6,872 nucleotides of DNA from Saprospiraceae bacterium (lineage in GTDB: Bacteria > Bacteroidota > Bacteroidia > Chitinophagales > Saprospiraceae). Shown one piece after another: positions 1 to 4,459 of the stretch (positions are counted from its first letter, which is position 1; every line of letters begins with the position of its first letter). Position numbers and translations under genes: made by a program. Under the pieces are notes generated by a model. That model did not search any database. It saw only the letters and a list, made by a program, of their open reading frames with translations, and had not been told where the DNA came from. The stretch lies in contig JAJCYJ010000578.1 in NCBI GenBank assembly GCA_029262975.1, positions 1 to 6,872 on the forward strand, in the 5' to 3' direction.

Positions 1-1
1 C

Positions 2-1870
2 GTCATACATCCCGCCGTTGATCAGAAACTGGGCAACCTTGGACAAATCATAGGCCGTACTCTGACAACTCAACCCCATGTCCATATCGTGTACGGTATG
101 GTTCATTTGAAGGGGGTCATAGAGATACTCGCGTAACAGTCGGAATATGCTTTTTCCGGAGACCACTTCCATCACTTTCCCGGCAAGATCATAGCCCATG
201 CCGTTGTACTGGTGGGCCACTCCTACGGTATCCTCCTTAATCACATGGATCAAGGTATTTTCCAACCACGGATTGTGTACTCCATCATAGAGCATATGGC
301 CGTAAAATCCACTGGTGTGTGTGAAGCAATGACGCAAAGTGACTGCACGTGGGCCCGTTGTAGGGAATTCCGGAAGATATTTGCCAACAGGATCGTCAAT
401 ACCGATTATCCCCTGGTCGACAAATTGAGCAAAAAGTACTCCCGTCAACAATTTCGTAATCGAAGCAATTTCTGTAGGTGTTTCCGTCGTATATTTCCCA
501 TAACCGTCTTCTCCGAATACTCCATGGAAAAGTATTTTGCCACCCTTGGAAACGACCATATCGAAAGGGGCACCCCCATTATCCATCCATTTATGCGCTG
601 CCATTGCGATTTCTTTTGTCATGGCTTCAAAATCCAAGGCCTCGACATCGGATAGATTTTCGAGTACCGGTGCCGGGGGCTCCGTGATGGAAGGTGGTTT
701 TAGTTTCGGATATTTGTTCTCAACTCCGAGGATCTTTTGTTTCAGTTTGGCGTGATAGTCCCCATCGACGATAAGGGGGGTGTGAAGAGGGCCTGGCGCC
801 AACTGTTTCTTATTCATCTCATCTGCAAAGGCCAGCAGGACCGAACCCTCTTTCTGAAGCATCGTCGAAGACAATATGACAAATCCCGCGTATTCACCTA
901 TAGCCTCACGATGTGCTGTCCATGTGCTTTCCGCAATACCGTTCGTCCAAATAAAATTAAGATCTGCCCTCAGTCTCTGAAGCTGACCTCTCCAGTCTGC
1001 GGAACAGAATAGGGTTGCGGATCTTTTTAACACAATACCGTTCTGTCCTTCTATTTCGGCATAATATGCATACCTCCCTGGCTTTTTCGGATACTGTACT
1101 TCGACAAGTTCACCATCAAACCACCTTACTTTCATCTGATAACTGCCGCCCAGGTATTTCTTAACGAGTTGAGGTTTGTCGAACACCAATTCAGGAAAAC
1201 TCCCGGGACGAAACCTGGGGTCCGCATTACCCCCAGTTTTTACTTGCAGTTTGCTGCTTAAATATTGCTGATATTCACTTTCTTCATCGGCCTCAGCCAA
1301 ATACTCTCCGGCTTGTTTTGCATCGAGGATCTTGACGGACAACCTCCAGCCCCAATCCCGATTGGGAACCTTTATCACGACATGGTTATCCCCTTTTTGA
1401 AGTGTGGCGAAAAATTGACCTTGCCTGAGAAACGTCTGAACATTCTTTCCTTCCACGAATATTTTAGCCCCGTCCGCAGCTGAAACTATGAATAAGGCTT
1501 CGGTAATTTCAGGTGCATAAACCTTAAAATGTGCATAGGCAAGCGCTACTGCACTGTCGCCCAGGATCTTATTAAAATCAACGGCACGGCCAAATCGTCC
1601 TGCAGGTGCTGATCTGGCCAGAAATGTCTTGGTGGTATCTTTTTCAATACCAAAATTTCCTTCATCCTCAATGAATTCGATTTCCAACAGATCGGAAAAT
1701 TCATCCGGATGGAGATCTTTCTGATGAAAGGGGCCAGCCACCTTGTATTCCTTTACATAGGAGTTGGAAGAAAGCAGGTGAGTCTCTTGGGCATGAAGGC
1801 TTTTCACGGCCGGCATTAATGAAATAAGGACAATAAGGGCTTGGATTATTTTACTAGTAGGATTTTTCAT
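2..1870 (-). CDS. Secreted serine hydrolase, class C beta-lactamase-like, with long N-terminal beta-rich region (3' end outside window)
   Basis: The frame is open for 623 codons from ATG at 1870-1868 to the left edge with no stop, so the C-terminus is missing. Residues 1-28 look like a Sec signal peptide, with cleavage likely after HAQ. About residues 38-182 resemble the beta-sandwich found in front of many Bacteroidota and Planctomycetes hydrolases (AGPF near 45, ADGAKIFVEG near 132, W-G-W near 173). About 220-290 form a further beta-rich region with a PGRY motif. The catalytic domain starts near 415: SITK at 470-473 gives the predicted nucleophile S470 and K473, HTSG lies at 518-521, and Y555-N-G followed by MGYDLAG is the second motif. 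The 85-residue S-to-Y spacing fits class C beta-lactamase-like enzymes. The third motif (KTG or HxG) would lie beyond the edge. The family includes esterases, D-aminopeptidases and penicillin-binding-like proteins, so the substrate is unknown; an esterase or peptidase is likelier than an antibiotic-resistance enzyme. It follows the propeller gene by 26 bases, consistent with co-transcription. The start is fixed by the signal peptide; no strong Shine-Dalgarno is visible. Confidence 0.88.
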   Translation of the reverse strand, partial: MKNPTSKIIQALIVLISLMPAVKSLHAQETHLLSSNSYVKEYKVAGPFHQKDLHPDEFSDLLEIEFIEDEGNFGIEKDTTKTFLARSAPAGRFGRAVDFNKILGDSAVALAYAHFKVYAPEITEALFIVSAADGAKIFVEGKNVQTFLRQGQFFATLQKGDNHVVIKVPNRDWGWRLSVKILDAKQAGEYLAEADEESEYQQYLSSKLQVKTGGNADPRFRPGSFPELVFDKPQLVKKYLGGSYQMKVRWFDGELVEVQYPKKPGRYAYYAEIEGQNGIVLKRSATLFCSADWRGQLQRLRADLNFIWTNGIAESTWTAHREAIGEYAGFVILSSTMLQKEGSVLLAFADEMNKKQLAPGPLHTPLIVDGDYHAKLKQKILGVENKYPKLKPPSITEPPAPVLENLSDVEALDFEAMTKEIAMAAHKWMDNGGAPFDMVVSKGGKILFHGVFGEDGYGKYTTETPTEIASITKLLTGVLFAQFVDQGIIGIDDPVGKYLPEFPTTGPRAVTLRHCFTHTSGFYGHMLYDGVHNPWLENTLIHVIKEDTVGVAHQYNGMGYDLAGKVMEVVSGKSIFRLLREYLYDPLQMNHTVHDMDMGLSCQSTAYDLSKVAQFLINGGMYD

Positions 1871-1896
1871 GTTAAAAGTTTTATACAAGTCTGTCA

Positions 1897-3399
1897 TTAG
1901 GAACAAAATGAATACACCTTAGCCTTGTTGAATACAATCTTAAGGCTGATGTTTTCTTCCTCTATCTTATTATTGAGTTGAAGTATTTCATCGGTGATTG
2001 TCTTTGTAATAGATTTAGCAGTGGCAATTTCCTTTCCATCACTGTTCAAAATAGTAATGTGAATTGAACCGCCATTTTCTACATCTGCAGTCAACTTCAA
2101 TACCTCACCAGTGAGATTGATTGGTTGAGTCGTGACAATGCCTTCACGACTTCTGTCCTTTTGCACATATCCAGCAAAACCATCAGGACGTAAAGTCGCC
2201 AAGCCGAGAGAACCATTTCTCCATCCAAAATGCAAATAATCGCTCCCGCCGTAGTAGATCCATATTTTGTCGTCTTTAAAAACTGGGGACGCGCAAGCAT
2301 ACACACAGCCAAAATCGTAATCCAACTTTTTCTCAGAACCTGCGATAAGAGGATTGCCTTCATCAATCCGGAACCAGTTGTGTGTATCAGGACTCCAGGT
2401 CAATTCTGTCCAAACTCTATCCGTACTTTGTTGATGAACAGCTACCAGCCCGAGATAGAGTCCACTGTAATAAAATGTGGGCATGGCATAGGTTTGTAGA
2501 TCCTTGTTTGTTCCATGTAACACCACTTCTTCTTTAGTCCAATTGACAAAATCATCGCTTTCGATCCTGGCTACTTCTCGTCCAAATTCTTCACTCCTTG
2601 TTCGGGTGATCCCCACATATTTGTTTAATGTTGGGGCCCAAAATGCATTGTTGTGCGTATCCCCCGCGGCATCAACGCCCATTGCTTGCAAGGGTTCGCT
2701 CCAATTCACACCATCTTCAGAAAAGCTCACAAGCATTTTTTTACCCGAACCAAAACCTGGTTCTTTGTATATAAGCTTGTAACGACGAAGAGGATCCGAA
2801 TCAAATTTATCTTTGTGAATACCTGAACCATGCGGGCCTCTCCAAATAATATTGTTTTTGGTGCTACCATTATATTCGACCAGGCCCAGGCTCGGTTTCT
2901 CCCAGTTAATGCCATCTATTGAGGTTGCATAGAGCACTCCCATTTCTCGGTTATCCGGCGGCTTGAATTTTCTGTTGCGTTGTTCCAATGTTATGCCGTG
3001 GGACACAGAATCAACAATAAACGGGCTATACCAACATTTAAAGATGTTTTCTTCTTCATCAAAAATTACATTTCCATAGAAGTTATCGAAACGCATTTCC
3101 CATTCTTTCTCTTCTCCAAAGAGAGGATTGGCGTCGTGTTTTTCTACTTTTCCTACTTCCAGTTTTACATTTTCAGTTTTTTCAATAATTCGGCTATCAA
3201 GCAATAAATACCTTTTAGATTCGAAGTGAGATTCTTCAATTTCAGAGGATTGAATTGCCGTCAACGATTGCAGGGATTCCGGCGCTATTCCCGGCATTTC
3301 TGATGAGCTATGAGCAATTTGAAAATTTGTTTGAGTCGTAAGCCCTAATGAGCACATCACGGTTATAATAATCACTCCGAGTTTAGTTATTTCTTTCAT
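1897..3399 (-). CDS. Secreted GH32/GH43-like beta-propeller protein, putative glycoside hydrolase
   Basis: A complete 500-residue ORF with ATG at 3399-3397 and stop TAA at 1899-1897. Residues 1-24 are a hydrophobic signal sequence. A conserved-looking opening follows near 64-94 (YLLLDSRIIE, then KVEKHDANPLF). The body has regularly spaced blade-like units ending in S-x-D-x-x-N-W: SIDGINW at 160-166, SEDGVNW at 227-233, SDDFVNW at 281-287 and SPDTHNW at 336-342. The segment IWIYYGGSD near 379-387 is typical of five-bladed propellers of the GH32/GH43/GH117 kind. About 420-500 form a C-terminal beta-sandwich ending in KVYSF, similar to the tail of GH32-like proteins. Family members are usually annotated as glycosyl hydrolases or sucrose-6-phosphate-hydrolase-like, mostly without biochemical proof. 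I cannot assign catalytic acids or a substrate. It lies 55 bases after the restored end of the esterase and 26 bases before the serine hydrolase, so it is probably in the same operon. C16 sits in a hydrophobic stretch, but its context is not a good lipobox. Confidence 0.85.
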   Translation of the reverse strand: MKEITKLGVIIITVMCSLGLTTQTNFQIAHSSSEMPGIAPESLQSLTAIQSSEIEESHFESKRYLLLDSRIIEKTENVKLEVGKVEKHDANPLFGEEKEWEMRFDNFYGNVIFDEEENIFKCWYSPFIVDSVSHGITLEQRNRKFKPPDNREMGVLYATSIDGINWEKPSLGLVEYNGSTKNNIIWRGPHGSGIHKDKFDSDPLRRYKLIYKEPGFGSGKKMLVSFSEDGVNWSEPLQAMGVDAAGDTHNNAFWAPTLNKYVGITRTRSEEFGREVARIESDDFVNWTKEEVVLHGTNKDLQTYAMPTFYYSGLYLGLVAVHQQSTDRVWTELTWSPDTHNWFRIDEGNPLIAGSEKKLDYDFGCVYACASPVFKDDKIWIYYGGSDYLHFGWRNGSLGLATLRPDGFAGYVQKDRSREGIVTTQPINLTGEVLKLTADVENGGSIHITILNSDGKEIATAKSITKTITDEILQLNNKIEEENISLKIVFNKAKVYSFCS

Positions 3400-3454
3400 A
3401 ATTTCTAATAGAATTTATTTACTGGGATTTCCTTCGATTGTGGTCGAAACACTC
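3400..3454 (-). other. Short intergenic leader of the propeller gene
   Basis: These 55 bases lie between the restored esterase stop and the propeller ATG. The last 20 or so are AT-rich (coding strand ends TTCTATTAGAAAT before ATG), the usual Bacteroidota-style leader without a strong Shine-Dalgarno. A small inverted repeat, TTCGA and TCGAA around a 6-base loop, lies at about 3432-3447. It has no T-run after it and is too short to call a terminator. No promoter was recognised. Confidence 0.35.
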
Positions 3455-3571
3455 TTATTCTATCTTCACTTTAGGTTCCCTATCCAGGTATCCCAGTGAC
3501 GTTAAAAATCTGTCAGTTTCCATTACAGTGCTTTTATAGTTTTCAAAACTTCTATAGTTAAAGAAGCCATG
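3455..3571 (-). pseudogene. Detached C-terminal piece of the alpha/beta-hydrolase, with the catalytic His
   Basis: This stretch has no start of its own. Read in the frame one base away from the esterase ORF, it gives 38 codons starting HGFFNYRSF, continuing with MET-DRFL and TSLGYLD, and stopping at TAA 3457-3455. HGFF is the standard catalytic-His motif after EGQG in this family, and a TDRFLxSLGYL-type helix is the usual C-terminus, so this is the missing end of the upstream gene rather than chance coding. The junction is at 3572-3573, two A's on the plus strand (TT on the coding strand), where the coding strand reads GGTTCATGGC and family sense needs GGTCATGGC. Removing one base would give an uninterrupted protein of about 279 residues with an intact Ser132, Asp210 and His242 triad, spanning 4295-3455. 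The preserved reading frame down to a natural stop suggests the lesion is recent or an artefact. Confidence 0.85.
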
Positions 3572-4295
3572 AACCTTGCCCTTCATATAATTTCAGTTCG
3601 CACCTGCTTCCCACGTTTTCCATCACTGTTTTATAATATTCGGCAGTTGCTGCCGGAACAAGATGATCTTCTGTTCCCAACAAAATGAGGGTTGGCGGAG
3701 CTCCGGTTTGAATATTGTGTAAGGGCGAAAAATCTTTGTAGGCATTCCCTATACGCTCAAATCCATAACCTCCTGGGCCATTATCAAAAACGGGATTAAA
3801 AAGGATCAAGGCATTTGGGACACAAGAGATAGAAAGATCATCAAATCCTTCATTATACTTTTCAATCAAAGCGGTTGCCGCAGCAAGATGGCCCCCTGCT
3901 GAGCCTCCTGAGGCAGTGATTTTCTCCGGATCAATGTTAAATCTATCGGCGTTTTCTCTAACATAACGCATCGCCGATTTAGCATCCTTTACACACTCAA
4001 ATGGCGTGGCTTTATGTTGGCCTTCCGTTCTGTATTCAACTAAAAAACATACCAATCCTCTTTTTGAGAAGTATTTTGCCTGATGTTCAAATTGAGATAT
4101 CCTCCCTCCTTTCCAACCACCGCCAAAGAAAAATAATATGGCCGCCTGATCATTTACCCCCTCGTCAGGGGTATAAACCTCCATGAATAATTTTATGGAA
4201 TCCACCTCTTTATACAATACCCTTTCCTGGGCATCCCCATGTGCACTAAAGAAGGATAGTGCTATGAACAAGTAAAATGTGTATATTTTATGCAT
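3558..4295 (-). CDS. Secreted alpha/beta-hydrolase esterase, truncated by a frameshift
   Basis: The frame as read gives 245 residues from ATG at 4295-4293 to TAA at 3560-3558. Residues 1-23 are a signal peptide ending in GDAQ. The alpha/beta-hydrolase fold is clear: FFFGGGWKGG at 55-64 holds the oxyanion-hole region (FGGGW replaces the more common HGGGW), VEYRT at 86-90, the nucleophile elbow G-G-S-A-G-G with S132, and the acid D210 in GTEDHLVP. The family is the acetyl-xylan-esterase/BD-FAE-like carboxylesterase group, which usually removes acetyl or feruloyl groups from polysaccharides. The last true family residues are EGQG at 238-241. The expected next residues, HGFF with the catalytic His, are replaced by SWLL and a stop. 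Moving one base back near 3572 restores them (see the 3455-3571 entry). As read, the product lacks its catalytic His and last helix and should be inactive. Either this is a real disabling mutation or a one-base sequencing or assembly error; the sequence alone cannot decide. The leader is AT-rich with no clear Shine-Dalgarno. Confidence 0.85.
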   Translation of the reverse strand: MHKIYTFYLFIALSFFSAHGDAQERVLYKEVDSIKLFMEVYTPDEGVNDQAAILFFFGGGWKGGRISQFEHQAKYFSKRGLVCFLVEYRTEGQHKATPFECVKDAKSAMRYVRENADRFNIDPEKITASGGSAGGHLAAATALIEKYNEGFDDLSISCVPNALILFNPVFDNGPGGYGFERIGNAYKDFSPLHNIQTGAPPTLILLGTEDHLVPAATAEYYKTVMENVGSRCELKLYEGQGSWLL

Positions 4296-4459
4296 AATAA
4301 TTTATTTGCTATCGGTTCGGGGTTGCTTTATCTAGTAATCCCGCTTCCGGCATTTTTGTCTATCCTCCGGACCGGTTATTGATGTAAAGCCAATTTCCTT
4401 GTCATTATCCCTTCGTCTGAAGTATAGACCTGGATTCATTTTCTAACTCCACCCATTTA
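4296..4459 (-). other. Intergenic gap holding a 35-codon ORF of unknown status
   Basis: This is the largest gap in the cluster, 164 bases between the stop of the fused esterase and the start of the small esterase. No match to the Bacteroidota promoter pair (TTG with TAnnTTTG about 19 bases on) and no hairpin followed by a T-run was found, so read-through transcription is the simplest view. On the minus strand, ATG at 4439-4437 opens a 35-codon frame ending in TAG at 4334-4332. It begins MNPGLYFRRRD and is rich in Arg and Lys. It is preceded by GGAG seven bases upstream of the ATG, a better Shine-Dalgarno than the three starts seen in this window. I do not recognise the peptide. It could be a small gene, a remnant of a lost gene, or chance. 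Confidence 0.25.

Noticed and set aside
212..655. Plus-strand ORF of 147 codons
   Set aside because: It lies wholly opposite the catalytic domain of the serine hydrolase, whose SITK, HTSG and YNG motifs are clear. The plus-strand product has no recognisable motifs.
2230..2782. Plus-strand ORFs of about 90 codons inside the propeller gene
   Set aside because: They are antisense to a full-length gene with repeated blade motifs and show no family features.
3352..3399. Lipoprotein signal at C16 of the propeller protein
   Set aside because: The residues before the Cys (TVM) lack the small residue at -1 and the Leu at -3 expected of a lipobox.
1897..3399. Calling the propeller protein a sialidase because of the neighbouring sialate-esterase-like gene
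   Set aside because: The repeat motifs lack the Asp-box glycine spacing, no FRIP-type arginine motif was seen, and the overall sequence fits GH32/GH43-like proteins better.
3432..3447. TTCGA and TCGAA inverted repeat as an operator or terminator
   Set aside because: It is a single copy with five-base arms in a 55-base gap, with no T-run and no second copy elsewhere in the window.
3558..3580. Programmed ribosomal frameshift in the esterase
   Set aside because: The junction reads GGTTCATGG on the coding strand, with no slippery heptamer, run of A's or internal Shine-Dalgarno that I can see. A simple indel is more economical.
4332..4375. Inverted repeat TCCGG and CCGGA as a terminator in the widest gap
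   Set aside because: Arms of five bases with a loop of about 16 bases and no following T-run are too weak to support a terminator.
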